Positions 7,368 through 17,284 are shown, counted from the first letter of the stretch. The stretch: DNA of 64,000 nucleotides from Paraburkholderia fungorum (GCF_902833645.1 NZ_CADFGE010000001.1:992001-1056000); one strand, 5' to 3'. The notes: a model not told the origin generated them from the letters alone. Made by a program: numbers and translations.

Positions 7368-8849
7368 ATGACCACGCTTGCTCCACCCACGGCCCCCACC
7401 GCCGACGACGACCAACCGCAAGGCAGCCATCCCGGCAGCGGCGGCGAAGAAAAGAAGCCGCACGGCAAGATGCTGCATCCGGTGGTGATGATGATCTGGG
7501 TCGTGCTCGCCGCCGTGGCGATGACCTATCTGATCGACGCCGGCCGCTTCGAGCGTCACGACAAGCTGGTGGTGCCGGGCACCTATCAGGTGGTGCCGAA
7601 GAGCCACAGCCTCGCCACGCTGATCACGCCCGGCGTCAGCAAAAGCACCCCCGAACAGGCCGCGCCGGCGAGCCTGGTGTCGGCCTTCGTCGCGGTGCCC
7701 AACGGTCTCATCAAGAACGCACCGCTGATTTTCATGGTGATGTTCGTCGGCGGCATGTTCGGCGTGATGCGCAAGACCGGCGTCGTGGACGCGGGGATCG
7801 ACCGGCTCCTGCAACTCACCGCGGGCAACGTGTATGTGCTGGCGCCGCTGCTGATGGTGCTGATCGGCCTGGGCAGCACCTTGCTGGGATTCATCTCCGA
7901 ATACCTCGTGATCATTCCGATGGTGATGGTGCTGGCGCGGCGGCTCGGCTTGTCGAACCTGTTCGCGGTCGGGCTGGTCGCGATTGCCGCGAAGGTCGGT
8001 TATATCGCCTCGGTGACCAATCCGCTGTCGCTCGCCGTCGCGCAGCCGATCGTCGGGGTGCCGCTCTTTAGCGGAATCGCAATGCGCATCGGCGTGTTCG
8101 TTGTGTTCCTGACGCTAGGCATTCTGTATCTGCTGGCCCACGTGCGTTTGAGCGGCTACCGGCTGGCTGTCGCCCGTCAAAGCGTCGATCAGCATCCGCA
8201 AGCCAGGCTGTCGGGCCGCCACAAAGCGACGCTGATCGTGCTGACCGTCGCCGCCGCCATGCTCGTGATCGGCACGCGTGAACTGCATTGGGGCAACGTG
8301 GATTTGTCCGCGTTCTACGTGTTCATCAGCATCGTGACGGCGGCTGTGGGCAGGCTCGATTCGCGCAGCGCGGCTGATGCTTTCGTCGACGGCATGAAGG
8401 GGATGATTCTCGCCGGCCTGCTGATCGGGCTCGCGGCATCCGTCGAACTGATTCTGCAAAATAGCCTCGTTCTCGACACGCTGATCGAGCATTTCACGCG
8501 ACTCGCGCGCGGCCAGTCCGCGGTGTGGGTGGCGAACGGCCTGATGGCCGTGCAGATGGTGCTCGACGTGTTCATTCCATCCGTGTCCGGCAAGGCCGCG
8601 GTCAGCATGCCGATCATCGGACCGATTGCGCAGTTGTCCGGTGTCAGCGGCCAGACCTCGGTGCTCGCCTTCGTGTTGGGCGGCGGCTTGACGAATATGG
8701 TCACGCCGACCTCGGGAATGCTGCTCGCGTATCTCGCCACCGCGCGGGTCGGCTTCGGTCAGTGGATCAGGTTCATCCTGCCATTGTTCGTGGTGCTGCT
8801 GTTGCTCTCGGGCGGCGCCCTGGCGCTGGCCGTCTGGACTGGGTACTGA
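7368..8849 (+). CDS. YfcC-family inner-membrane carrier (C4-dicarboxylate/amino-acid type)
   Basis: A 493-residue polytopic protein with a cytosolic Pro/Gly/Lys-rich leader, a first membrane helix near residues 40-58, and about eleven more hydrophobic segments. The SEYLVIIPMVMVLARRLGLSNL and SVTNPLSLAVAQPIVGVPL segments, and FIPSVSGKAAVSMPI toward the C-terminus, are typical of the YfcC / DcuC-like ion transporter superfamily. Substrates of this family are poorly defined; dicarboxylates and basic amino acids have been proposed. As the last gene of the operon, it probably imports the compound hydrolysed by the first gene product. An ACAGGA lies before the ATG. Confidence 0.85.
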   Translation: MTTLAPPTAPTADDDQPQGSHPGSGGEEKKPHGKMLHPVVMMIWVVLAAVAMTYLIDAGRFERHDKLVVPGTYQVVPKSHSLATLITPGVSKSTPEQAAPASLVSAFVAVPNGLIKNAPLIFMVMFVGGMFGVMRKTGVVDAGIDRLLQLTAGNVYVLAPLLMVLIGLGSTLLGFISEYLVIIPMVMVLARRLGLSNLFAVGLVAIAAKVGYIASVTNPLSLAVAQPIVGVPLFSGIAMRIGVFVVFLTLGILYLLAHVRLSGYRLAVARQSVDQHPQARLSGRHKATLIVLTVAAAMLVIGTRELHWGNVDLSAFYVFISIVTAAVGRLDSRSAADAFVDGMKGMILAGLLIGLAASVELILQNSLVLDTLIEHFTRLARGQSAVWVANGLMAVQMVLDVFIPSVSGKAAVSMPIIGPIAQLSGVSGQTSVLAFVLGGGLTNMVTPTSGMLLAYLATARVGFGQWIRFILPLFVVLLLLSGGALALAVWTGY

Positions 8850-9205
8850 ACCTTAGGCCGGCCGCTTTGAAAGGTATTCGCCCGCCTGCCGCAAAACGGC
8901 CGGCTGGGCGCGCGCTAATGCCGATTTCACCGTCGGGCGACACACCAGGGCATACCCGAACCCTTCCGTCGCGTGGCAGATCCATCTCAAAACTTCATTA
9001 AAAAGCGCGACCCGTCGCGCTGTTTCGTTGAACGCGTCGCCAAGTAGAAAAAATTCACTCCAATCGGCGCTAAAAAATAGAGTCTCTTTCGCCGCGTCAC
9101 CTTTTGTGGTCCCCACCCACGGCGCGCGGATGCAAAACGCAATTAATGCATGGGATCGGAGTAAGCACTAAAGCGCCAACTCCGATCGACAATGGAGACT
9201 CACCC
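8850..9205. other. Intergenic region upstream of the indolepyruvate oxidoreductase gene
   Basis: A 356 bp gap with no convincing gene. It becomes AT-richer from about 8990 onward (AAAACTTCATTAAAAAG, GCTAAAAAATAGAG), as expected for the promoter of the long downstream gene. A self-complementary GCCGGCC / GGCCGGC pair near 8862 and 8900 is separated by a long loop and could be weak termination after the carrier gene. No operator is assigned. Confidence 0.5.
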
Positions 9206-12200
9206 ATGACCGCTCGCCTGCCCATCGACGGCACGCCCGCTCTCGCCGACTACAAGCTGTCCGACAACCTCACCGCCACGCGCGGCCGGATTTTCCTGAC
9301 CGGCACCCAAGCGCTGGTGCGACTTGCGCTGATGCAGCGCGCCGCCGACCGCGCACACGGTATGAACACCGCCGGTTTCATCAGCGGCTATCGCGGCTCG
9401 CCGCTCGGCATGGTCGACCAGCAGTTATGGAAAGCAAAGAAACTGCTCACGGCGAGTGATATTCGCTTTTTGCCGGCGATCAACGAAGAACTTGGCGGCA
9501 CCGCCGTGCTCGGCACGCAGCGAGTGGAATCGGACCCGGAGCGCACCGTCGAAGGCGTATTCGCGATGTGGTACGGCAAAGGCCCGGGCGTGGATCGCGC
9601 GGGTGACGCGCTGAAGCACGGCAACGCGTACGGCTCGTCGCCGCACGGCGGCGTGCTGGTGGTGGCGGGCGACGACCACGGCTGCGTGTCGTCGTCGATG
9701 CCGCATCAAAGCGACTTCGCATTGATGGCGTGGCATATGCCGGTGGTGAATCCGTCGAACATTGCCGACATGCTCGAGTTCGGCCTGTATGGCTGGGCGC
9801 TCTCCCGATTCTCTGGGGCGTGGGTCGGCTACAAGGCGATCTCGGAAACGGTCGAATCCGGTTCCACCGTCGATCTGGATGCGCTGCAGACCGAATGGAC
9901 GATTCCACAAGATTTCGACGCACCCGCCGGCGGCCTGCATAACCGCTGGCCCGATCTGCCGAGCCTGACCATCGAATCGCGCATGCACGCGAAGCTCGAC
10001 GCGGTTCGTCATTTTGCGCGCACCAATAGCATCGACAAATGGATTGCGCCGAGTCCGCATGCGAACGTGGGCATCGTCACCTGCGGCAAGGCGCACCTCG
10101 ACCTGATGGAAACGCTGCGCCGACTCGATCTGACGGTGGCCGATCTGGAAGCGGCCGGCGTGCGGATCTACAAGGTCGGTTTGTCGTTCCCATTGGAGAT
10201 GACGCGCATCGACGCGTTCGTGTCCGGTCTGTCTGAAGTGCTGGTGATCGAAGAGAAGGGTCCGGTCATCGAGCAGCAGATCAAGGACTATCTGTACAAC
10301 CGCACGCAAGGCACGCGGCCGATCGTGGTCGGCAAGAACGCCGAAGACGGCACGCTGCTGCTGTCGTCGCTGGGTGAATTGCGGCCGTCGCGCATTCTGC
10401 CGGTGTTCGCTAACTGGCTCGCGAAGCACAAGCCGGCGCTCGATCGTCGCGAGCGTGTGGTCGATCTGGTCGCGCCGCAAATTCTTTCGAATGCCGCGGA
10501 TAGCGTCAAACGTACGCCGTATTTCTGCTCCGGCTGCCCGCACAACACATCGACCAAAGTGCCTGAAGGTTCAATCGCGCATGCGGGGATCGGCTGTCAC
10601 TTCATGGCGTCGTGGATGGAGCGCGACACCACCGGCCTGATTCAGATGGGCGGTGAAGGTGTGGATTGGGCTTCGCATTCGATGTTCACGAAAACGCGCC
10701 ACGTCTTCCAGAATCTCGGCGACGGCACCTATTTTCACTCAGGTATTCTCGCGATCCGCCAGGCGGTCGCCGCGAAAGCCACCATCACGTACAAGATTCT
10801 CTATAACGATGCCGTCGCGATGACCGGCGGCCAACCGGTCGACGGCAGCATCTCCGTGCCGCAGATCGCGCGTCAGGTGGAAGCCGAAGGCGTGTCGCGT
10901 TTCGTCGTGGTCAGCGACGAGCCGGAGAAATACGACGGCCATCACGACCAGTTCCCGAAGGGCACGACGTTCCACCACCGCAGCGAAATGGATACCGTGC
11001 AGCGCGAATTGCGCGACACCGACGGCGTAACCGTGCTGATCTACGACCAGACCTGTGCGGCGGAAAAACGGCGTCGCAGGAAAAAAGGCGAGTTTCCCGA
11101 TCCGGATAAACGTCTTTTCATCAACGAGGAAGTTTGCGAAGGCTGCGGCGATTGCGGCGTACAGTCGAACTGCCTGTCGGTCGAACCGGTTGAAACCGCG
11201 CTGGGGCGCAAGCGCCGCATCGATCAATCATCGTGCAATAAGGACTATTCCTGCGTGAACGGTTTCTGCCCGAGCTTCGTCACGGTGGAAGGCGGCAAGC
11301 TGAAGAAAGCCGCGGGCGCCGCGTTCGATCCGGTCGCGCTCGCTGCACGCGTCGACGCGCTGCCGATTCCCGCGACGCATCTCGATGCCGCGCCGTACGA
11401 CATCCTGGTGACGGGCGTTGGCGGCACCGGCGTCGTGACGGTCGGCGCACTGATCAGCATGGCCGCGCACCTGGAAGGCAAGAGCGCGTCGGTGCTCGAC
11501 TTCATGGGCTTCGCGCAAAAGGGCGGCTCGGTGCTGTCGTTCGTGCGCTTTGCCGCACGCGACGAGTGGCTCAATCAGGTGCGTATCGACACGCAACAGG
11601 CCGACGTGCTGCTCGCCTGCGACATGGTGGTGGGCGCGAGCGCCGATGCCTTGCAAACGGTGCGTCATGGCCGCACGCGCATCGTCGTCAACACGCACGC
11701 CATTCCGAACGCGACCTTCGTGCAGAATCCGGATGCGACGCTGCATGCCGATGCCCTGATCGACAAGATGCGCCACGCCGCGGGTGAAGAGCGCATGTCG
11801 ACGTGCGACGCTCAGGCACTCGCCACGCGTTTCCTCGGCGACACGATCGGCGCGAACATTCTGATGCTCGGTTATGCCTGGCAACTCGGTCTGGTGCCGG
11901 TGTCGTTCGCGGCGATGATGCGCGCGATCGAATTGAACAACGTCGCTGTGCAGATGAACCAACTGGCGTTTTCGATTGGGCGTGTGGCTGCGGAAGATCC
12001 GGCGGCACTGGAATCGCTGTGGCAAGCACGGCATCAGGCCACGCAGGCGGTACGCGTCGATACGCTCGACGAACTGATCGCGCATCGCGAGGGCCGTCTG
12101 CAGATCTACGGCGGCGCGCGCTATGTGCAGCGATATCGCACGCTGGTCGACGCGGCGCGTCGCGCCGAAACCGCGGTCGATGCAAAGAGCGAGCGCGTGA

Positions 12201-12793
12201 CGCGTGCTGTGGCGACGACGTTCTACCGTCTGCTTGCGGTGAAGGACGAATACGAAGTCGCGCGTCTGCATACGGATGCGGCTTTCCGTGAAGCACTGGA
12301 AGCGCAATTCGAAGGTGTCGCGGGCAAGGACTTCGGCATCAAGTTCAACCTCGCGCCGCCGACGCTCGCGCGCGCACAACCGGGCGTCAATCCGACCAAG
12401 AAGACCTTCGGTCAGTGGATGTGGCCGGTGCTCGGCGTGATGGCGAAATTCAGCAGTTTGCGCGGCACGATGCTCGATCCGTTCGGCCGCACGCTGGAGC
12501 GCAAGATGGAGCGCGAACTTGCTGACGACTTTGAAACGACGTTGCAACGCGCGCTCTCGAAGCTCAACGTGAACAATCTCGAGGACGTTGCAAAGCTCGC
12601 CGATCTGCATGCGCGTGTGCGGGGTTACGGTCACGTTAAGCTGGCAAATCTGGCGGGCGTGAAGCGCGGCGAGCGCGATCTCGCGGCACGCTTGCAGATC
12701 GAAGCGGCGACCAGCGCGTCGGTGAAGAAATCGTTGGACGAGGTCAAGGGTGCCGGTCAGTTGCGCGGCATTCCGGTGGTTGTCGCGAAGTAG
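9206..12793 (+). CDS. Indolepyruvate ferredoxin oxidoreductase family protein (fused alpha-beta, 1195 aa)
   Basis: A single long polypeptide combining the subunits that are separate in archaea. The N-terminal part holds pyrimidine-binding and transketolase-like regions; the TPP-binding region near residue 444 contains CSGCPHNTST and GIGCHFMASWMER; a ferredoxin-like insert near 644 has CEGCGDC and a second Cys set (CNKDYSCVNGFC); the gamma domain begins near 737 with GVGGTGVVTVG. The enzyme oxidatively decarboxylates aryl pyruvates from aromatic amino acids to acyl-CoA, coupled to an electron carrier. The ATG at 9206, after GGAG with an eight-base gap, is preferred over a start at 9104. A strong terminator follows. 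Confidence 0.93.
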   Translation: MTARLPIDGTPALADYKLSDNLTATRGRIFLTGTQALVRLALMQRAADRAHGMNTAGFISGYRGSPLGMVDQQLWKAKKLLTASDIRFLPAINEELGGTAVLGTQRVESDPERTVEGVFAMWYGKGPGVDRAGDALKHGNAYGSSPHGGVLVVAGDDHGCVSSSMPHQSDFALMAWHMPVVNPSNIADMLEFGLYGWALSRFSGAWVGYKAISETVESGSTVDLDALQTEWTIPQDFDAPAGGLHNRWPDLPSLTIESRMHAKLDAVRHFARTNSIDKWIAPSPHANVGIVTCGKAHLDLMETLRRLDLTVADLEAAGVRIYKVGLSFPLEMTRIDAFVSGLSEVLVIEEKGPVIEQQIKDYLYNRTQGTRPIVVGKNAEDGTLLLSSLGELRPSRILPVFANWLAKHKPALDRRERVVDLVAPQILSNAADSVKRTPYFCSGCPHNTSTKVPEGSIAHAGIGCHFMASWMERDTTGLIQMGGEGVDWASHSMFTKTRHVFQNLGDGTYFHSGILAIRQAVAAKATITYKILYNDAVAMTGGQPVDGSISVPQIARQVEAEGVSRFVVVSDEPEKYDGHHDQFPKGTTFHHRSEMDTVQRELRDTDGVTVLIYDQTCAAEKRRRRKKGEFPDPDKRLFINEEVCEGCGDCGVQSNCLSVEPVETALGRKRRIDQSSCNKDYSCVNGFCPSFVTVEGGKLKKAAGAAFDPVALAARVDALPIPATHLDAAPYDILVTGVGGTGVVTVGALISMAAHLEGKSASVLDFMGFAQKGGSVLSFVRFAARDEWLNQVRIDTQQADVLLACDMVVGASADALQTVRHGRTRIVVNTHAIPNATFVQNPDATLHADALIDKMRHAAGEERMSTCDAQALATRFLGDTIGANILMLGYAWQLGLVPVSFAAMMRAIELNNVAVQMNQLAFSIGRVAAEDPAALESLWQARHQATQAVRVDTLDELIAHREGRLQIYGGARYVQRYRTLVDAARRAETAVDAKSERVTRAVATTFYRLLAVKDEYEVARLHTDAAFREALEAQFEGVAGKDFGIKFNLAPPTLARAQPGVNPTKKTFGQWMWPVLGVMAKFSSLRGTMLDPFGRTLERKMERELADDFETTLQRALSKLNVNNLEDVAKLADLHARVRGYGHVKLANLAGVKRGERDLAARLQIEAATSASVKKSLDEVKGAGQLRGIPVVVAK

Positions 12794-12813
12794 TTCTTTC
12801 GCTTTGTACGATG

Positions 12814-12855
12814 AAAAATGCCGCTTCGAGTTGAACCTCGAAGCGGCATTTTTTT
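12814..12855 (+). terminator. Rho-independent terminator, bidirectional
   Basis: AATGCCGCTTCGAG and CTCGAAGCGGCATT form a perfect 14-bp stem with loop TTGAAC, flanked by A and T tracts on both sides. It ends the indolepyruvate oxidoreductase transcript and can also serve the convergent cutC transcript. Confidence 0.95.
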
Positions 12856-12957
12856 GCTTGCTGGATTGGTGACGCGTTGCATCTCGTAGCGTCGATTGTC
12901 TGCCGGATCGTTTTGCTACGCGCTGCGTCCCAGAGCGCCGGTTATCGTCCTGACGAA

Positions 12958-13662
12958 TCAGCTTCGCTTTGAGTCCAGTAGCGCTCTCACCTGCGCGACT
13001 TTCTCCGCATCGACGGGTGCAAGACCGTTGCCGCCAACGCGCACCCCCGAACCGAAGTGAACCGCCTGAACCTGCGTCGCGCTCACGAAACCGGCAACCG
13101 CGTCGATGGTCAAACCCGCGCCCGCCAGCACCGTGCAATGTGAGCCGGCCGCTTGCCGCACCAATTCACGCACGATGGGCTCCGCTTGCAATACCGAAGG
13201 TTTGCCGCCCGAGGTCAGCACATTCGTCACGGCATCGAAACCGAGCAGCACGTCGAGTGCTTTTTGCAGATCACGCGTTTCGTCGAACGCGCGGTGGAAG
13301 GTGATCGCCAGGCCATCTGCCACATCGATTACGCGGGCGAGGCCTTCACGATCGATCTCACCGTCTGCCGTCAGCATGCCGATCACCACGCCGTTCGCGC
13401 CGGCCGCTTTGACCGCACGCACGTCGCGCAGCATGACGGCGTAGTCGTCGGCGTCGTACACGAACGAGCGACTGTGCGGACGTACGATCACGTTGACCGG
13501 TGCGGGCGCCGACGCGGCAACCACTGCTTCGATCAGGCCAAGACTCGGTGTCAAACCGCCCTCGCCCATCGCGGTGACGAGTTCGAGCCGGTCCGCGCCC
13601 GCCTGAAGGCCAAGCCGGGCGTCGGCGACGGTCGTTGCGATGACTTCGAGTAGAACGGACAT
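12958..13662 (-). CDS. cutC: Copper homeostasis protein CutC
   Basis: A 234-residue TIM-barrel protein of the CutC family. Family segments include LLEVIATTVADARLGLQAGADRLEL at the N-terminus, with NVIVRPHSRSFVYD near 78, GVVIGMLTADGEID near 115, and FHRAFDETRD near 142. CutC has been linked to cytoplasmic copper handling in E. coli, though its molecular role is unsettled. The gene is convergent with the oxidoreductase gene. The next gene on the same strand begins 147 bases upstream, so cutC probably has its own promoter. Confidence 0.92.
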   Translation of the reverse strand: MSVLLEVIATTVADARLGLQAGADRLELVTAMGEGGLTPSLGLIEAVVAASAPAPVNVIVRPHSRSFVYDADDYAVMLRDVRAVKAAGANGVVIGMLTADGEIDREGLARVIDVADGLAITFHRAFDETRDLQKALDVLLGFDAVTNVLTSGGKPSVLQAEPIVRELVRQAAGSHCTVLAGAGLTIDAVAGFVSATQVQAVHFGSGVRVGGNGLAPVDAEKVAQVRALLDSKRS

Positions 13663-13808
13663 AAACGTGGCGGAGGGTCGTCAAAAACGACATGATCGCA
13701 GAACCGCTGCTCGTCCTGCCAATCTGAACCACGGCTGTCGCCACTCGCCGTTCCGGTCTGAACTACCGGACCCCTTCGCTTGTTCTCCCGAGCGCCCCAT
13801 CCGAACCG

Positions 13809-15077
13809 CTATTCTTCGACCCAATCGATATCGCCGCACAGCACGCAGGTCTGATCGCCAACGCGCGTGGCCATCGAAAGCGTCACGCACGGCAAGGCCT
13901 CATTGATCGACAGATACGGACGCGTCACATGCACGCGTTCCGGCGCATTGATCGCCGCACGGAAATACGGCCGACGCAGCCAGTTCGCCCCTTGCGCGTC
14001 GGCCAGCGGCAGAAAGCGCGTTTCATGCGCCGCGCGATCGGCGCGCAACACGACATTGCGGCCCGCCTGCTTGCCCTTCGCGTCGAGCAGAAAACAGCGT
14101 GCGGCATGGTCGAGCGCAAGGAAATTCCAGCACACTTCCTCGAGCGGCTCGCCGGCGGCAAGCCGTTCCGCAGCGCGCTCGAAGGCCCGCAGGTACGGGG
14201 TGAGACGGCTCGCATTGCGGCGCTCGCGCGCTTCGGCCTGATCGCGATAACGGTCGGTGACTTCGCTGATGCAAGTCGCGGCGTGCGCCGCGTCGGCCGC
14301 GCCGGGATTCGGCCGACCGAAGAAAAAACCCTGCACGAAGTCCGCATCGCAGGCGAGCGCCATCTGCGCTTCATGCTCCGTTTCGACGCCTTCGATCAGC
14401 ACCAGCTTGCCGGCCTCATGCAGCAGCGCCACCAGGCCCGGCAGGATAGTCGCCATATCCGCACGATGCGCGGCGTGCGACAGCATGATGCGGTCCAGCT
14501 TGACGATATCGGGATTCAATTGCCAGATCCGTTCGACGTTCGAGTGACCCGCGCCGAAATCGTCGAGCGCGATCAGGAAGCCGCGCTCGCGGAACTGACG
14601 CACTGCTTCGACGAGACGTTCGAGATCTTCCGCCTGCTGTTCGAGCACTTCGAGCACGATCCGCCGCGGCGACAGATCGAGGCGCCGGAGATTGGCCAGC
14701 AACGCGGCGGCGAGATACGGATCGGTGAGCGCGCCGGGATGAATGTTCAGGAACAGCCATTCGCGCTCGGCGCCGAGCACCTTGAAGTTCTCCAGATGCA
14801 GCGTCTGGGCGAGCCGGTCGACTTGCAGCACGTCGCCCAGACGTGCGGCCTCGCCGAACACGTCAAGCGGCGACACTGGCCGGTCGAGCGCGTCGTGCGC
14901 GCGCAGCAAGCCTTCGTAGCCGACCGCCCGCATGTGCGAGAGGCTGAAAATCGGTTGAAACACGCTGGTCAGCGTCAGCTCGCCATGCTGCACCGAAAAA
15001 CGTTCGAGCCCCGATGTCACCTCGACATCGAAACCATGCGGCGCTGCGGCCGTCCTTTCCTGTTGCGCGATCGTCAT
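13809..15077 (-). CDS. EAL-domain cyclic-di-GMP phosphodiesterase with C-terminal Cache/PDC-like domain
   Basis: Residues about 30-260 form an EAL domain. The substrate and metal ligands look intact: E55 in EGLLR, N111, E143, D172-D173 in DDFGAG, K193 in VKLDR, E229 in EGVETE, and Q249. It should therefore hydrolyse c-di-GMP. The remaining 150 residues contain RPYFRAAI, PYLSINEALPCVTLS and CVLCGDIDW, a pattern like single Cache/PDC sensor domains, but no membrane segment is visible, so it probably senses a cytosolic ligand. This EAL-first, sensor-second order is less usual. A short CTCTC/GAGAG hairpin covers the ribosome binding site. Confidence 0.9.
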   Translation of the reverse strand: MTIAQQERTAAAPHGFDVEVTSGLERFSVQHGELTLTSVFQPIFSLSHMRAVGYEGLLRAHDALDRPVSPLDVFGEAARLGDVLQVDRLAQTLHLENFKVLGAEREWLFLNIHPGALTDPYLAAALLANLRRLDLSPRRIVLEVLEQQAEDLERLVEAVRQFRERGFLIALDDFGAGHSNVERIWQLNPDIVKLDRIMLSHAAHRADMATILPGLVALLHEAGKLVLIEGVETEHEAQMALACDADFVQGFFFGRPNPGAADAAHAATCISEVTDRYRDQAEARERRNASRLTPYLRAFERAAERLAAGEPLEEVCWNFLALDHAARCFLLDAKGKQAGRNVVLRADRAAHETRFLPLADAQGANWLRRPYFRAAINAPERVHVTRPYLSINEALPCVTLSMATRVGDQTCVLCGDIDWVEE

Positions 15078-15504
15078 GCAATCCTCTCATGCGAGAGCCG
15101 GGCCGGTCCGGACGCGAAAGCGAACAACCTCGGCACCGATTCCCAAAATGTGCGTCATCGATATTCCTTAAGCAAGCTCCATGCGCACGCTGGCGCACAT
15201 TCGAACGAAATTTGCATAGCCGGCTGCACCGGCGCAAGGGACGATGCGCCGCTCGCGGGCGTGACGCGCACCGTTCAGGTGCATCGCGTTGACGGGATGC
15301 CGGCCGCCGACGCGCACGGGGACTGGCCGGATGAGGGCGCTGGGGCTTGCAGGGTTGACGAGGGGGTGTCGCATCATCGGGCTAAACTTCGGCCTTGCGT
15401 CTTGCGTCTCACGTCTTATCTCTCACGCACGCCTTGTGGCCGGGTTGCGGTGACATCGCCAATGTTCGCCGAGGCGGCACCGCTATATCTTCAGAAATAG
15501 ACCG
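15078..15504. other. Divergent intergenic region between EAL gene and antiporter gene
   Basis: A 427 bp region without a convincing gene, expected to contain two divergent promoters. CTCTC (15084-15088) and GAGAG (15093-15097) form a small palindrome over the ribosome binding site of the EAL gene. The antiporter side has several related pyrimidine-rich units (TTGCGTCTTGCGTCTCACGTC) near 15395. No operator is assigned. Confidence 0.5.
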
Positions 15505-17160
15505 ATGGATATTGTCTTTACCGTACTGATTCTTTTGCTCGCCGTCTCTGCTTCCGGCATCTTTATCCGGATGCTGCCGATTGCGTTGCCGTTGCCACTC
15601 GTTCAGATCGCGATCGGCGCTTTGCTCGCATGGCCGAGGTTTGGACTGCACGTCACCTTCGATCCGGAAATTTTCATGATGCTGTTCATTCCGCCGCTGC
15701 TGTTCGCGGACGGATGGCGCATTCCCAAGCGCGAATTATTCATGGCGCGCCGTTCGATTCTGATGCTGGCCCTCGGGCTGGTTTTCATGACGGTGCTGGC
15801 CGTCGGCTACTTCGTGCATGCGCTGGTGCCGTCGATCCCGCTGCCGGTCGCCTTCGCGCTTGCTGCGGTGTTGTCGCCGACCGATGCCGTTGCGCTCAGC
15901 GGTATTGCCGGCAAGGGCAGGATTCCCGGGCGGCTGATGCATATTCTCGAAGGCGAGGCGTTGATGAACGACGCGTCGGGCCTGGTCGCGTTGAAGTTCG
16001 CGATTGCCGCGGCGCTGACCGGCGTGTTTTCGTTGCGCGACGCGTCGATCAGCTTCGTGATCATCGCGGTGGGCGGCCTGGCGACGGGTGCGGCGGTGAG
16101 CTGGGCGTTCAGCTTCGTATCGGCGCGCTTTCTGAGTCTTAATGAAGAAGGCGATCCGGCGCCGGGCGTCGTGATGACGTTGCTGATTCCGTTCGCTGCG
16201 TATCTGATTGCCGAGCGCTTCGAATTGTCGGGCATTCTGTCTGCGGTCGCGGCCGGCATGATGATGAATTACGCGAGCATAGTGAACGTCGGGCCGGTGT
16301 CGTCGCGCGTGCGGGCGAGCAGTACGTGGACGATGATCGAATTCGTCTTCAACGGCATGGTGTTCATTCTGCTGGGGTTGCAGTTCCCGCACATTCTTGG
16401 CCGTGCGCTGCTCGACGCGCACGAGACTAGCGACGCGCAGGTGGGTTTGCTGATTGGCTACATTGCCGCGGTGGCGGCGGCACTGTACGCGATGCGCTTC
16501 GTGTGGGTGTGGCTATTGCGCTGGTTCGCGAGCCGCGGTGCGGCGAAACACGGTGTGGCGAACGCCGTCCCTGGCTTGCGCACGGTGACCGTGACGACAG
16601 TGGCCGGCGTACGTGGCGCGGTGACGCTGGCGGGTGTGTTGTCTTTGCCTGAGGTGTTGCCTGGCGGCGCGCCGCTGCCGGGGCGGGATCTGGCGATTTT
16701 CATTGCGTCGGGGGTGATACTTTTATCGCTGCTGGTGGCGGTGGTAGCGTTGCCGCTGTTGTTGCGGGGTTGGCGGCGCGGCAAGGATCCGCATGCTGCG
16801 GAGGAGGCGATGGCACGCACGGCGGCGGCCCAGGCGGCGATCCGTGCTGTCGATGAGGTGCACGATACTCAGTGCGCGGATCTCGATGAGTCGGCATCCG
16901 CGTATGCCGCGGATGTCACCGCGAGGGTGATGGATGTGTATCGACGGCGGCTCGCGACGCTCGATGAGGAGCAGGAGCCACGGGAGTTGGCGCGCCGTGC
17001 CGATGCGCTGGAGTTCCGGATGAAGTTGGCGGCTATGCGGGCGGAGAGGAAGGCGCTGCTTGCGCTGCGGAATTCTCAGCAGATTAATGATGAGACTTTG
17101 AATAAGCTCATGCGGGAGGTGGATCTGGCTGAGACCGCACTTACTGTGCGGAGGAAATGA
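15505..17160 (+). CDS. CPA1-family Na+/H+ antiporter
   Basis: A 551-residue cation:proton antiporter with about 12 membrane helices over residues 1-420 and a hydrophilic, charged C-terminal domain. The ALAAVLSPTDAVALSGI segment (near 120-136) and GEALMNDASGLVALKFA near 150 carry the conserved acidic residues of the CPA1 ion site (the ND of MNDASG). TTVAGVRGAVTLAGVLSLP near 370 is also a family signature. It exchanges cytoplasmic Na+ (or K+) for H+. It is a single gene, followed by the large inverted repeat. No strong ribosome binding site is seen before the ATG. Confidence 0.92.
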   Translation: MDIVFTVLILLLAVSASGIFIRMLPIALPLPLVQIAIGALLAWPRFGLHVTFDPEIFMMLFIPPLLFADGWRIPKRELFMARRSILMLALGLVFMTVLAVGYFVHALVPSIPLPVAFALAAVLSPTDAVALSGIAGKGRIPGRLMHILEGEALMNDASGLVALKFAIAAALTGVFSLRDASISFVIIAVGGLATGAAVSWAFSFVSARFLSLNEEGDPAPGVVMTLLIPFAAYLIAERFELSGILSAVAAGMMMNYASIVNVGPVSSRVRASSTWTMIEFVFNGMVFILLGLQFPHILGRALLDAHETSDAQVGLLIGYIAAVAAALYAMRFVWVWLLRWFASRGAAKHGVANAVPGLRTVTVTTVAGVRGAVTLAGVLSLPEVLPGGAPLPGRDLAIFIASGVILLSLLVAVVALPLLLRGWRRGKDPHAAEEAMARTAAAQAAIRAVDEVHDTQCADLDESASAYAADVTARVMDVYRRRLATLDEEQEPRELARRADALEFRMKLAAMRAERKALLALRNSQQINDETLNKLMREVDLAETALTVRRK

Positions 17161-17284
17161 AGGTTTTGGTTTTGGTCTGGATTCTGGGTGTTGCCTTGTT
17201 GTAGTGGTCTGTTCTGGTGTTGGTCTTTTGGCCTTTCCTTGAATTGTTAGTGGTCTATTAGCGTTGCCCCTGTGCGGGGCGGCA

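Noticed and set aside
11228..13138. Minus-strand open frame of more than 600 codons
   Set aside because: It lies antisense to the indolepyruvate oxidoreductase and across the terminator and cutC; it is arginine/histidine-rich, as expected from a GC-rich shadow, and has no family motif.
13929..15500. Plus-strand 523-codon open frame
   Set aside because: Antisense to the EAL gene; arginine/glutamine/histidine-rich, no domain, and the EAL catalytic residues on the opposite strand are complete.
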